A DNA stretch of 64,000 bases from Enterobacter cloacae complex sp. R_G8 (GCF_024599795.1 NZ_CP102246.1:3286001-3350000); one strand, 5' to 3'. Counted from the first letter of the stretch, positions 36,285 to 44,557 are shown. A program made the numbers and translations. The notes: generated by a model from the sequence alone, not told the origin.

Positions 36285-36765
36285 ATTCACTCACCGCAGG
36301 AATGTTTTGCGCTTTTTCCCGTCGTGCCGCCAGCCACAGGCCGCTGTTCTTCATGGCATAGCCAAACAGTAATCCCAGCGCCAGTGAGGGAACCACCAGC
36401 TTCCAGTCCCCCTGCCCTGCAAAGGTGGCGCACGCCCCCATAAAGGTGCCAGGTACAAACGACAGCAATAAATGCTTTGCCTGAACACACATCAAAAAGG
36501 CGACCACGCCCGTCATGATATAGCCGAGGATCTCCAGATGTGGCGCGAGCGCACTGCCTTTCATGATAACCAGCGCCCAGATAACGCCGCTCATCAGCGT
36601 GCAGCCCGAGATAAACAGCCCTTTGAGGCCTCCCTGCGGGCAGGCGAAATAGGCCGTGCAGCCGAGGAACCCGGCCCAGCTGAGCAATCCGAGGGACACG
36701 GCCACCCATCCCCACAGCCCGGAGAGAATACCCGTCGTTATTGCGATACAAAGTAATATGTTCAT
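36283..36765 (-). CDS. ycdZ: DUF1097 inner-membrane protein YcdZ
   Basis: A 160-aa membrane protein with about five hydrophobic helices, starting MNILLCIAITTGILSGLWGW, close to E. coli YcdZ (163 aa). Function is unknown. The conserved ATG (36765) has no clear Shine-Dalgarno and lies in the 3' arm of a perfect 10-bp inverted repeat; an ATG three codons upstream (MRAMNILL) is an alternative. It is downstream of ycdXY. Confidence 0.9.
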   Translation of the reverse strand: MNILLCIAITTGILSGLWGWVAVSLGLLSWAGFLGCTAYFACPQGGLKGLFISGCTLMSGVIWALVIMKGSALAPHLEILGYIMTGVVAFLMCVQAKHLLLSFVPGTFMGACATFAGQGDWKLVVPSLALGLLFGYAMKNSGLWLAARREKAQNIPAVSE

Positions 36766-36794
36766 GGCGCGCATCTTAGCAGAAGCGCGCCATG
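36763..36794 (-). repeat. Perfect inverted repeat over the ycdZ start codon
   Basis: CATGGCGCGC (36763-36772) and GCGCGCCATG (36785-36794) are perfect 10-bp arms around a 12-nt loop. In the ycdZ transcript the ATG lies in the 3' arm, so a folded stem would hide the start codon. Confidence 0.8.
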
Positions 36795-36861
36795 GAAATG
36801 AGATCAGAAGCACATTACATGCAAGATGATGCGCATTGTTGCAGAATTATTGTGATCTAAA

Positions 36862-37416
36862 TCACTCTTCGTTCTCTTCTTCGAGCTCATCCCACATTGC
36901 AGCAATGGCATCACGCGTCAGCGGAGCCAGCGTTCTCCAGAATGGCGAGGTGGCATGCGCTTCAACTTTCCCAAGGAATGTCCCGACCCACGGCAGCAGG
37001 TAGGTTTCGAACAAGGTTTCGATGGCTTCGTTCTCATCATCACCGGCGTGGTCTTCGATCCAGGACGCGGCCAGCAGCAGCGTACCGATATGATCGGCAG
37101 GCGTATCGGTCAGCGGCATACCCCGTTCAGAGAGAAATGCGCGCACTTCCGCTTCCGTTGCCCCTTCCTGCCAGGCTGAGCGGTATGGCGAAACACGGCA
37201 CTCGTCACCCACAAACAGCGTGTTGTAATCTGTTGAAATCTGCTGCATGTCGCAGCTTTTCTGCAGGCGCTCCAGCAAATCATCCTGTTCCAGCGGCCAG
37301 TTCTGTGCCAGTTTCCCTTCACGAATTAATGTAAAGAGCGGAACCAGCAGCGGGTCTTGTGGCTGGCGATAGTACAGCGTACCCAGCACGCGGCAGAGGA
37401 TGGAAAACTCATTCAT
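36862..37416 (-). CDS. ycdY: TorD-family chaperone YcdY
   Basis: A 184-aa helical protein of the TorD/DmsD redox-enzyme maturation chaperone family, with DYNTLFVGDECRVSPYRSAW near residue 62. In E. coli YcdY acts as chaperone for the zinc phosphatase YcdX rather than a molybdoenzyme. It follows ycdX by 20 nt, which supports that pairing. Confidence 0.94.
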   Translation of the reverse strand: MNEFSILCRVLGTLYYRQPQDPLLVPLFTLIREGKLAQNWPLEQDDLLERLQKSCDMQQISTDYNTLFVGDECRVSPYRSAWQEGATEAEVRAFLSERGMPLTDTPADHIGTLLLAASWIEDHAGDDENEAIETLFETYLLPWVGTFLGKVEAHATSPFWRTLAPLTRDAIAAMWDELEEENEE

Positions 37417-37436
37417 TTTTTTATTCCATTACACAA

Positions 37437-38174
37437 TTAAAGATCGGCAAATTCAGCAATCGGTTCCATTCCGCGTGACTCCAGGAAATCGAGCATGCGG
37501 CGTGGGGTCACGTTCAGGATTTGCGCTTCCGGGAAGTTAACATCGTTCAGCACTTTCAGGCACTCGCTGAAATCGCCCAGAGTGAACGCAGTATGGGAAT
37601 CTGAACCCAGCGCCACCATGCCTCCGGCATCACGCACGGCGGCCGCCACTTCGCGACAGTTGGCTTCACTGCCCTTACGCGAGTGAACAAAGGAGGAGTT
37701 GTTAATCTCCAGCGCCACGCGGTGCTTCGCAGCCGCCTGTGCGACAGCCTGAATATCAATCGGGTACTTCGGGTTGCCGGGGTGGCTAATAATATGCACA
37801 TTGCCGCTGGCAATGGTGGCAATCATCGCCGCGGTATTGGTCTCTTTATCCTGAGGTGCAAAGACAGGCTCATGGAAACCGGCGAGAATAAGATCAAGAG
37901 ACGTCAGCATCGGGCCGGTGCAGTCGATCTCACCGTCGGTATTTTTGATGTTCGCCTCAATGCCGCGCAGTATCCCAATACCGTCCACCAGACGTGGCCA
38001 GATCCGCATATTCACAAAATGCCAGTAGTGCGGCGCATCCGCCATATCCGGGCCATGATCGGTGATGGCAAAAAGCTTGATGCCCTTGAGCTTCGCTTGC
38101 GCAATATAATCATGGAGGTTGCTATACGCGTGGGTACTGGCGACGGTGTGCATATGCAGGTCAACGGGATACAT
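37437..38174 (-). CDS. ycdX: PHP-domain zinc phosphatase YcdX
   Basis: A 245-aa PHP-superfamily hydrolase with a trinuclear zinc site. The first metal ligands are H7 and H9 in [13 protein letters not shown]; others lie in [26 protein letters not shown] and [12 protein letters not shown]. coli YcdX has phosphatase activity and is linked to swarming. It is first in ycdXY(Z). Confidence 0.96.
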   Translation of the reverse strand: MYPVDLHMHTVASTHAYSNLHDYIAQAKLKGIKLFAITDHGPDMADAPHYWHFVNMRIWPRLVDGIGILRGIEANIKNTDGEIDCTGPMLTSLDLILAGFHEPVFAPQDKETNTAAMIATIASGNVHIISHPGNPKYPIDIQAVAQAAAKHRVALEINNSSFVHSRKGSEANCREVAAAVRDAGGMVALGSDSHTAFTLGDFSECLKVLNDVNFPEAQILNVTPRRMLDFLESRGMEPIAEFADL

Positions 38175-38231
38175 CTCTCTCTCCTCTGCGGTTTTTCCAA
38201 AGGATAGCAGTTATCTGCAGCGATTATTAGC

Positions 38232-38254
38232 AAAAACCCGGCTAACGCCGGGTT
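38232..38254 (-). terminator. Terminator after ghrA
   Basis: On the minus strand AACCCGGC, loop GTTA, GCCGGGTT is followed by TTT. Confidence 0.82.
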
Positions 38255-38258
38255 TCAC

Positions 38259-39197
38259 TCAGTAGCCGCGCTGTCTGTTGACCTGTCCGGTCACCGCGTT
38301 GCCCTGCTCTATCTCACTGATGGTGTGCGTAATATAGGCCACCGCCTCTGCCGGACGCGTCACGGCGGCGACGTGTGGGGTCATCGCCACCCGCGGATGC
38401 GCCCACAGCGGACTTTCTGCCGGCAGGGGCTCGCGGCTGTACACATCCAGCATCGCGCCTTTCACCTTGCCACTCTCAAGGGCCTTGAGCAGATCGGCCT
38501 CTACCAGATGGACACCGCGCGCCAGGTTCATCACGTAACTCTGATCCGCCAACTGATTCAGAAGCGCACTATTAATAATGCCGACCGTTTCCGCCGTATT
38601 CGGCAGCAGGTTGATCAGCACGCGCGTGCCCTTCAGAAACGCCGGGAGTTCATCTGTTCCGGCAAAACTTTCAACGCCAGGGTAGTCCTTGCGGCTGCGG
38701 CTCCAGCAGCGCAGCGGAAAGCCCCACGGCGCCAGCGCTTCCGCCACTTTTGAGCCGAGCACGCCCGCCCCGAGAATACCGATGGTAAAATCTTCACGCT
38801 GATACTCAGGCAGCGGCTCCCAGCGGGATTGCAGTTTTAAGGCCTGATAATCATCAAAGCGGCGGAACCAGTGCAGCACCTGACTCACGGCATATTCCTG
38901 CATTTGCTGGCCCATGCCGGTATCTTCCAGGCGGAACAGGGGAATATCTTCCGGCAGCATTTCAGGGTGCGCGTTCAGTTTGCTCAGAATGGAATCCACA
39001 CCGGCACCGAGGGCAAAAACAGCCTTCAGCTTGCGCCCCTGGAGCATCTCAACCGGGGGATGCCAGACCAGCGCGTAGTCTGCGTGTTCGTTATCACCGC
39101 GCTTCCATTCACGCACGCGCGCCCCCGGCAACGCCGCCGAAAGTGCATTAATCCAGTAAGCCGTATCAAAAGTGGGGTGATAGAAGATAATATCCAT
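38259..39197 (-). CDS. ghrA: Glyoxylate/hydroxypyruvate reductase GhrA
   Basis: Reduces glyoxylate to glycolate and hydroxypyruvate to glycerate with NADPH. From 39197 the protein is 312 aa, the E. coli length, with Rossmann motif [12 protein letters not shown], the catalytic Arg in [10 protein letters not shown] and His in [14 protein letters not shown] lies 6 nt before this ATG; the ATG two codons upstream (39203) abuts it. Confidence 0.96.
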   Translation of the reverse strand: MDIIFYHPTFDTAYWINALSAALPGARVREWKRGDNEHADYALVWHPPVEMLQGRKLKAVFALGAGVDSILSKLNAHPEMLPEDIPLFRLEDTGMGQQMQEYAVSQVLHWFRRFDDYQALKLQSRWEPLPEYQREDFTIGILGAGVLGSKVAEALAPWGFPLRCWSRSRKDYPGVESFAGTDELPAFLKGTRVLINLLPNTAETVGIINSALLNQLADQSYVMNLARGVHLVEADLLKALESGKVKGAMLDVYSREPLPAESPLWAHPRVAMTPHVAAVTRPAEAVAYITHTISEIEQGNAVTGQVNRQRGY

Positions 39198-39365
39198 ACT
39201 CATTCCTGCCTTTTTTGCGCTGTTTTATTTTCATTTTCAACTGGATTGCCAGCATAACAAATTTATCGCCGGACCGCGTTGCTGATAAAAAAGGCGCTTT
39301 CAGCACATTTAAGAATCATGTTGTTTGAAGTTTGTCTAAATGCGCTAATTTACTGAAAAAGTGAG

Positions 39366-39394
39366 TTGACGGCTGTTCGGCTTTTCCTTACATT
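39366..39394 (+). promoter_or_regulatory. Promoter of first tRNA-Ser(GGA)
   Basis: TTGACG and TACATT separated by 17 nt, followed by GCGCCCG, a GC-rich discriminator typical of stringently controlled stable-RNA promoters. The tRNA begins 34 nt after the -10 box. Confidence 0.78.
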
Positions 39395-39428
39395 AGCGCC
39401 CGTCCCGACAACAACGGGATGACAATAT

Positions 39429-39516
39429 GGTGAGGTGTCCGAGTGGCTGAAGGAGCACGCCTGGAAAGTGTGTATACGGCAACGTATCGGGGGTTCGAAT
39501 CCCCCCCTCACCGCCA
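39429..39516 (+). tRNA. serX: tRNA-Ser(GGA), copy 1
   Basis: An 88-nt class II tRNA including the encoded CCA, with acceptor GGTGAGG/CCTCACC, a long variable arm and anticodon GGA in CTGGAAA, reading UCC/UCU codons. It matches E. coli serX/serW in my recall; E. coli serX lies next to ghrA, as here. It is identical to copy 2 at 42540-42627 and is followed by repeats of its own 3' end. Confidence 0.96.
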
Positions 39517-39678
39517 TATTCAAGGCAAGAGCTCGTACGAAAGTACGGGCTTTTTCTTTTATAGTCTCCGAAAGGGGGGGATGAGAATCCCCGACCGGGG
39601 TTCGACAACTGGCGACAGCCAGTTGGACAGACTGCGAGCGCAGCGAACAGGCTGCCCGAAGGGCGAGCGAAGCGAGTC
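39498..39678 (+). repeat. tRNA-tail repeat unit A1 (181 bp)
   Basis: The unit starts inside the tRNA 3' end (AATCCCCCCCTCACCGCCA), runs through a terminator hairpin (GCTCGTAC/GTACGGGC then T-rich, 39531-39560) and a palindrome-rich stretch (CCCCGACCGGGG; AACTGGC-GACA-GCCAGTT). The next unit begins 181 nt later with the same tRNA tail. The organisation resembles the rtT-type repeats after E. coli tyrT. Open frames across it (a 'GMRIPDRGSTTGDSQ' peptide) are unlikely to be genes. Confidence 0.85.
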
Positions 39679-39768
39679 AATCCCCCCCTCACCGCCATAT
39701 TTAAAGAAGAGCTCGTACGAAAGTACGGGCTTTTTTCTTTTATAGTCTCCGAAAGGGGGGATGAGAAC
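39679..39768 (+). repeat. tRNA-tail repeat unit A2 (partial)
   Basis: A second copy of the last 19 tRNA bases followed by the same terminator hairpin (39711-39742) and GTCTCCGAAAGGGGGGATGAGAA-like sequence, after which similarity stops. It lacks the 5' part of the tRNA, so it is not a functional tRNA. Confidence 0.83.
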
Positions 39769-39791
39769 CTTGAGACTCCCTGCGCTCTTTA

Positions 39792-39821
39792 TGTCGGGTG
39801 GCGCTGCGCTTACCCGACCTA
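39792..39821. repeat. REP-like palindrome
   Basis: TGTCGGGTGGCGCTGCGCTT followed by ACCCGACCTA forms an imperfect hairpin typical of enterobacterial REP elements. It lies just before the 3' end of the LysR gene. Confidence 0.72.
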
Positions 39822-39828
39822 GACAAAG

Positions 39829-40734
39829 TTACTCTTCGACCATCTTCGCATACTCTTCAGTGAGAAAATCCACCAGTGCCCTGACGGACGGCAGCAAGCC
39901 GCGTCTTGACGGATAAACTGCATGAATCACCTCCCGTCGTGGTTCCCACGCCTCAAGCACCCGAACCAGTTCTCCTGACGCCAGCTGATCTTTCACCATC
40001 AATATCGGCAGTTGCACCACACCGATACCCGCCATAGCCGCTGCACGCAGTGCCAGCATGTCGGTGGTAATAAAGCGAGGAGTAAAATGGATTTCCGCTT
40101 TCGCCCCTTGCGGACCACACAAATCCCACTTATGAATGTGTTTACCCTCGCCCATACTTAACCCGGGCCAGGCGCTAAGTTCGGACGGCATCAACGGTTT
40201 CCCCAGGCGTTCAATTAACGCGGGGCCCGCGACCAGGCAATGTCCCCTGTCGGCCAGCACACGTAATACCAGATCGCTGTCATCAAACGGGCGCGGACGC
40301 ACGCGGATCGCCACATCAATTCCCTCCCCCACCAGATCAACCCGCCGGTTCGTTGCTTCCAGCTGAAGGGTGATACCGGGGTAGCGCGCCATAAACCGCG
40401 CCAGCATCGGGCCGACATGCACATGCAACAACGTGACAGGACAGGTGAGCCTGACGATACCGCGCGGTTCCGCCTGCAGCGCGGCCACGGCTTCCTCCGC
40501 CGCTTCCGCTTCAACCATCATGGCTTTGCAGTGCTGATAGAACGTCTGCCCGACCTCCGTTACCGTAAACTGACGGGTTGTACGCTGTATTAACCGCACA
40601 CCAAGCCGTTCTTCCAGCTGCGCAATCCGGCGGCTCAGCCTGGACTTGGGCAGGTCAAGCGCTCTTCCCGCCGCCGCAAAACCACCGTAGTCGACCACTT
40701 TCACAAACCAGACGAAGTCATTGAGATCCTGCAT
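39829..40734 (-). CDS. LysR-family transcriptional regulator
   Basis: A 301-aa LysR-type regulator: N-terminal winged HTH (about 1-60, FAAAGRALDLPKSRLSRRIA) and a C-terminal substrate-binding domain (RLTCPVTLLHVHVGPMLARF onward). It is divergent from the pirin gene across about 110 bp, the usual arrangement for a LysR regulator and its target. The target and effector are not known; control of the pirin-hydrolase pair is inferred from position. Confidence 0.93.
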   Translation of the reverse strand: MQDLNDFVWFVKVVDYGGFAAAGRALDLPKSRLSRRIAQLEERLGVRLIQRTTRQFTVTEVGQTFYQHCKAMMVEAEAAEEAVAALQAEPRGIVRLTCPVTLLHVHVGPMLARFMARYPGITLQLEATNRRVDLVGEGIDVAIRVRPRPFDDSDLVLRVLADRGHCLVAGPALIERLGKPLMPSELSAWPGLSMGEGKHIHKWDLCGPQGAKAEIHFTPRFITTDMLALRAAAMAGIGVVQLPILMVKDQLASGELVRVLEAWEPRREVIHAVYPSRRGLLPSVRALVDFLTEEYAKMVEE

Positions 40735-40843
40735 AAATCCTCATCGTTCTATTTTCAGAACAGTGAATGCCATTTTCACCCTCTACCGGGATATTAACGC
40801 TGAATATAAGCTAATTACATCAACAGAACATCAGGAGTTCATC

Positions 40844-41704
40844 ATGAAAAACGTAACAGGCGTCTATACCGCACCCCGTCAACACTGGGTTGGCAATGGT
40901 TTCCCGGTGCGTTCGATGTTTTCTTATCAGACACACGGCGAGTCGCTAAGCCCGTTCTTACTGCTGGACTACGCAGGCCCACATACCTTCCCGGCGGACG
41001 GCACTAAGCGCGGGGTGGGCGAGCATCCGCATCGTGGTTTTGAAACGGTCACCATCGTCTATTCCGGCGAAGTGGAGCATCGCGACTCCACCGGCAAAGG
41101 CGGCGTTATTGGTGCGGGCGACGTGCAGTGGATGACAGCCGGTGCAGGCATTCTGCATGAAGAGTTTCACTCCAGCGCGTTCGCGCACAAAGGCGGAGAA
41201 CTCAAGATGATGCAGCTTTGGGTCAACCTGCCGGCGAAAGACAAAATGGCCACGCCGGGCTATCAAAGCATCACCAAAGCCGATATCCCGGTAGTGACGC
41301 TGCCCGATAACAGCGGCTCGCTGCGGGTTATCGCCGGTCACTACGACGATGTTAGCGGCCCGGCGCATACCTTCTCGCCGCTGAACGTGTGGGACATTGC
41401 CCTCAACCAGGGCAGCCACATCACGCTCAGTCAGCCAGAGGGCTGGAGCACGGCGCTGGTGGTGCTGGAAGGCCATGTCACGGTGAACGGTACGGCTCAC
41501 GCGGGAGAAGCACAGCTGGTGGTCATGAGTCAGGAAGGTGAGACGTTACATCTGGAAGCCGGCAGCGATGCCAAAGTATTGCTGATGGCCGGTGCACCGC
41601 TGAATGAACCAATTGTGGGCTACGGCCCATTCGTGATGAACAGTAAAACCGAAATCAATGAAGCCATTCGTGATTTCAACTCCGGCCGCTTTGGCCAGAT
41701 CTAA
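40844..41704 (+). CDS. Pirin family protein (possible quercetinase)
   Basis: A 286-aa bicupin of full-length pirin type. The metal ligands known from human pirin and YhhW are visible as H61 and H63 (HPHRGFET), H105 and E107 (GILHEEFH). Some bacterial pirins show quercetin 2,3-dioxygenase activity; the substrate here is unknown. AGGAG lies 7 nt before the chosen ATG; the open frame extending to 40721 overlaps the LysR start and is not conserved. It is followed 20 nt later by a hydrolase gene. Confidence 0.92.
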   Translation: MKNVTGVYTAPRQHWVGNGFPVRSMFSYQTHGESLSPFLLLDYAGPHTFPADGTKRGVGEHPHRGFETVTIVYSGEVEHRDSTGKGGVIGAGDVQWMTAGAGILHEEFHSSAFAHKGGELKMMQLWVNLPAKDKMATPGYQSITKADIPVVTLPDNSGSLRVIAGHYDDVSGPAHTFSPLNVWDIALNQGSHITLSQPEGWSTALVVLEGHVTVNGTAHAGEAQLVVMSQEGETLHLEAGSDAKVLLMAGAPLNEPIVGYGPFVMNSKTEINEAIRDFNSGRFGQI

Positions 41705-41724
41705 CCGTAATAAAGGAGAAGAAC

Positions 41725-42402
41725 ATGTCTACACCTGCCAATTTTAATGGAGCACGTCCGGTCATTGATGTGAACGATGCGGTGATGTTGCTTATCGACC
41801 ACCAGAGTGGCCTGTTCCAGACCGTCGGAGATATGCCGATGCCTGAGCTGCGTGCCCGTGCGGCGGCTCTGGCGAAAATCGCGACGCTTGCGAACATCCC
41901 GGTGATCACCACCGCTTCCGTTCCGCAGGGCCCAAACGGTCCGCTCATCCCGGAAATTCATGCCAACGCGCCGCATGCACAGTATGTGGCACGTAAAGGG
42001 GAGATCAACGCCTGGGATAACCCGGAATTTGTGGCCGCGGTTAAAGCCACCGGACGTAAAACGTTGATTATCGCCGGTACCATCACCAGCGTCTGCATGG
42101 CGTTTCCGTCGATTAGCGCAGTGGCGGATGGTTATAAAGTCTTTGCGGTGATTGATGCGTCCGGTACTTACAGCAAAATGGCGCAGGAGATCACCCTGGC
42201 CCGTGTGGTGCAGGCAGGCGTGGTGCCAATGGATACGGCGGCCGTTGCCTCTGAGATCCAGCGGACATGGAACCGTGAAGATGCGGCCGAGTGGGCAGAC
42301 GTCTACACGCACATTTTCCCGGCGTATCAGCTGCTGATCGAGAGCTACGGCAAGGCGCAGGAAGTGATGAAAAACAGCGAAGCGCTCGATTCACAGCGTT
42401 AA
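41725..42402 (+). CDS. Isochorismatase-family cysteine hydrolase
   Basis: A 225-aa YcaC-like hydrolase. The expected catalytic triad is D25 (LLIDHQSGLF), K91 (ARKGEINAWDNPEF) and C124 (GTITSVCMAF). Such enzymes cleave amide or ether bonds, but the YcaC subgroup has no settled substrate. AAAGGAGAAG precedes the ATG. It forms a short operon with the pirin gene, together divergent from a LysR regulator. Confidence 0.92.
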   Translation: MSTPANFNGARPVIDVNDAVMLLIDHQSGLFQTVGDMPMPELRARAAALAKIATLANIPVITTASVPQGPNGPLIPEIHANAPHAQYVARKGEINAWDNPEFVAAVKATGRKTLIIAGTITSVCMAFPSISAVADGYKVFAVIDASGTYSKMAQEITLARVVQAGVVPMDTAAVASEIQRTWNREDAAEWADVYTHIFPAYQLLIESYGKAQEVMKNSEALDSQR

Positions 42403-42467
42403 GCGCCCGTGCTGTGACCAAAGCTGATTAAGGCTTAACCGAACACGCACTAAAGCTGAAAATCTGC

Positions 42468-42496
42468 TTGACCGTTTTAGCGCAACTCCCTATAGT
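42468..42496 (+). promoter_or_regulatory. Promoter of second tRNA-Ser(GGA)
   Basis: TTGACC and TATAGT with a 17-nt spacer and GC-rich discriminator AGCGCCCCG. The sequence differs from the promoter of copy 1, so the upstream regions were not duplicated together with the tRNA. Confidence 0.8.
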
Positions 42497-42539
42497 AGCG
42501 CCCCGTTGCCCCCCAAGCGGTCAGGCAGCAAAACAATAT

Positions 42540-42627
42540 GGTGAGGTGTCCGAGTGGCTGAAGGAGCACGCCTGGAAAGTGTGTATACGGCAACGTATCG
42601 GGGGTTCGAATCCCCCCCTCACCGCCA
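42540..42627 (+). tRNA. tRNA-Ser(GGA), copy 2
   Basis: 88 nt, identical to copy 1 at 39429-39516, with anticodon GGA and encoded CCA. It has its own promoter and is followed by the same tail repeat in a longer version. Together the two copies form direct repeats around the LysR-pirin-hydrolase block. Confidence 0.96.
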
Positions 42628-42866
42628 TATTCAAGACAAGAGCTCGTACGAAAGTACGGGCTTTTTTCTTTTATAGTCTCCGAAAGGGGGGGATGAGAAT
42701 CCCCGACCGGGGTTCGACAACTGGCGACAGCCAGTTGGACAGACTGCGAGCGCAGCGAACAGGCTGCCCGCACAAAAACGCCGGGAGCGTTTTTGAACAA
42801 CGCCTGCGTTGGCCCCAAAGGGGCGAGGCCCATGGATGGGCCGAGTAACGGCGAGCAAAGCGAGTC
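42609..42866 (+). repeat. tRNA-tail repeat unit B1 (258 bp, with extra segment)
   Basis: Begins at the tRNA 3' tail and follows unit A1 almost base for base to GGCTGCCCG (about 42771), with a terminator hairpin at 42642-42672. It then carries a segment of about 77 nt more than A1, including CAAAAACGC-CGGGA-GCGTTTTTG and GGCCC-ATGGAT-GGGCC palindromes, before rejoining the shared GCGAGC-AAGCGAGTC end. Confidence 0.85.
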
Positions 42867-42940
42867 AATCCCCCCCTCACCGCCATATTCAAGACAAGAG
42901 CTCGTACGAAAGTACGGGCTTTTTTCTTTTATAGTCGCCT
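42867..42940 (+). repeat. tRNA-tail repeat unit B2 (partial)
   Basis: Another copy of the last 19 tRNA bases and the terminator hairpin (42900-42930), diverging from the other units after TTTTATAGTC. The 110 nt beyond, up to 43051, hold a degenerate REP-like stretch (about 42958-42991) and a hairpin. Confidence 0.83.
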
Positions 42941-43023
42941 TATCTCGCCGACAAGCCTCGTAGGCCCGTGCAAGCGTAGCGCCGCTGGGCGAAACCAACA
43001 AAGCGCACATTGCCAACAGTCTG

Positions 43024-43045
43024 AGCCCGTATAGCAATACGGGCT
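43024..43045. terminator. Hairpin downstream of the AGCS symporter gene
   Basis: AGCCCGTAT, loop AGCA, ATACGGGCT is a perfect 9-bp stem between the tRNA repeats and the end of the convergent symporter gene. There is no T tract on either side, so it may be a processing or weak termination signal. Confidence 0.5.
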
Positions 43046-43051
43046 ACCCCC

Positions 43052-44557
43052 TTAATTGTTCACTTTTCCTGCGCTCTGCTCTCTCACGACAGAAGTCGTC
43101 TGTTCTGGATTCGCAGCAGGTTCATCTTTACGCTCTTCCAGCCAGTAATCGGCATTTTTAATCCCCAGGCGAATCGGATCAAAATGCGGATCCAGTCCCT
43201 GCGCATTCTGAATTTCATAATCTTTCAGACTGACGAACGCTTTTTTATGCAAAAGCACAATGGCAATAATGTTGAGCCATGCCATCAGCCCTACCCCAAT
43301 ATCTCCCAGCCCCCATGCCAGATCCGCGGTGCGGACGGTGCCGTAAACCGTGGAAGCCATCAGACATAATTTGAGCAAGAATGTCAGCCACGGACGGTGA
43401 ATTTTACGGTTGATGTAGGCGATATTGGTTTCAGCAATATAGTAATAGGCAATAATGGTGGTGAAGGCGAAGAAGAACAGCGCAATAGCCACAAAGTAAT
43501 TACCAAAGCCTGGCATCATACTTTCCATTGCCGTCTGCACATAGCCTGGCCCTGCCGCCACGCCTGAAATACCGGTGTAGAGGGCTGCGCCATCGACACC
43601 CTGAACATTGTAAAGACCGGTGATCAACAGCATAAATCCGGTCGCGGAGCAGACAAACAGCGTATCGATATAGACCGAGAAAGCCTGAACCAGCCCCTGT
43701 TTCACCGGATGGCTCACTGCCGCCGCGGATGATGCATGCGGGCCGGTACCTTGCGCCGCCTCGTTGGAATAGACGCCGCGCTTAACGCCCCACATGATAG
43801 CCTGACCCAGGATAGCACCAAAGCCAGCTTCAAGACCAAAAGCACTTTTCCAGATCAACAGAATCACACCAGGAAGCTCGGTAATATTAATCGCGATAAT
43901 AACGCAAGCCACAATAATATAGCCGAGCGCCATAAACGGAACGACCATACTGCTAAAACTGGCGATCCTTTTCACGCCACCGAAAATAATAAAGCTTAAC
44001 AGTACGGCCAGTAATGCCGCCGTGACATTGGGATCAAGCCCAAAAGCAATATCCAGACTGGCACCAATCGAGTTTGCTTGTACCCCTGGCATTAATAGAC
44101 CGCAGGAGAAAATGGTGACGACGGCAAATAACCATGCATACCATTTTACCCCTAATCCTTTTTCGATATAAAAGGCAGGACCGCCACGATATTCACCGTT
44201 AATTTTTTCTTTATAAACCTGGCCCAACGTAGATTCCACAAACGCTGAACTGGCACCTAAAAATGCCACCATCCACATCCAGAAAAGTGCGCCCGGTCCC
44301 CCGAAGGTAATGGCGGTGGCGACACCAGCAATGTTTCCGGTCCCTACTCGCCCTGCCAGCGTCATCGTCAGTGCCTGGAAAGACGATACCCCGGCATCGG
44401 TAGGACGCCCCTGGAACATCAAGGTAATCATATGTTTTATATGACGTAACTGTAAAAAACGACTACGTAATGAGAAATAGAGACCGACACCCAGACATAA
44501 AAATATTAACGCCGGGCTCCAGATAACACCGTTAATTGCACCAACCAGTTCGTTCAT
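43052..44557 (-). CDS. Alanine/glycine:cation symporter (AGCS family)
   Basis: A 501-aa sodium- or proton-coupled amino-acid symporter with about 11 membrane helices. Family motifs include TLAGRVGTGNIAGVATAI near residue 70 and RGVYSNEAAQGTGPHASSAA near residue 270. Substrate is probably alanine or glycine, but this is family-level inference. A CRP-like site lies 137 nt upstream. E. coli has no such gene here. Confidence 0.93.
   Translation of the reverse strand: MNELVGAINGVIWSPALIFLCLGVGLYFSLRSRFLQLRHIKHMITLMFQGRPTDAGVSSFQALTMTLAGRVGTGNIAGVATAITFGGPGALFWMWMVAFLGASSAFVESTLGQVYKEKINGEYRGGPAFYIEKGLGVKWYAWLFAVVTIFSCGLLMPGVQANSIGASLDIAFGLDPNVTAALLAVLLSFIIFGGVKRIASFSSMVVPFMALGYIIVACVIIAINITELPGVILLIWKSAFGLEAGFGAILGQAIMWGVKRGVYSNEAAQGTGPHASSAAAVSHPVKQGLVQAFSVYIDTLFVCSATGFMLLITGLYNVQGVDGAALYTGISGVAAGPGYVQTAMESMMPGFGNYFVAIALFFFAFTTIIAYYYIAETNIAYINRKIHRPWLTFLLKLCLMASTVYGTVRTADLAWGLGDIGVGLMAWLNIIAIVLLHKKAFVSLKDYEIQNAQGLDPHFDPIRLGIKNADYWLEERKDEPAANPEQTTSVVREQSAGKVNN

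Noticed and set aside
39443..39745. Open frame across the first tRNA-Ser and its repeats ('GMRIPDRGSTTGDSQ' peptide)
   Set aside because: It starts inside the tRNA gene and follows repeat sequence; frames of the same kind arise at the second tRNA (42468-42848, 42477-43037). These are repeat artefacts.
39429..42627. Integrative element using tRNA-Ser as attachment site
   Set aside because: The duplicated tRNA 3' ends look like att sites, but there is no integrase, excisionase or phage gene between or beside them, and the units resemble tandem tRNA-tail repeats.
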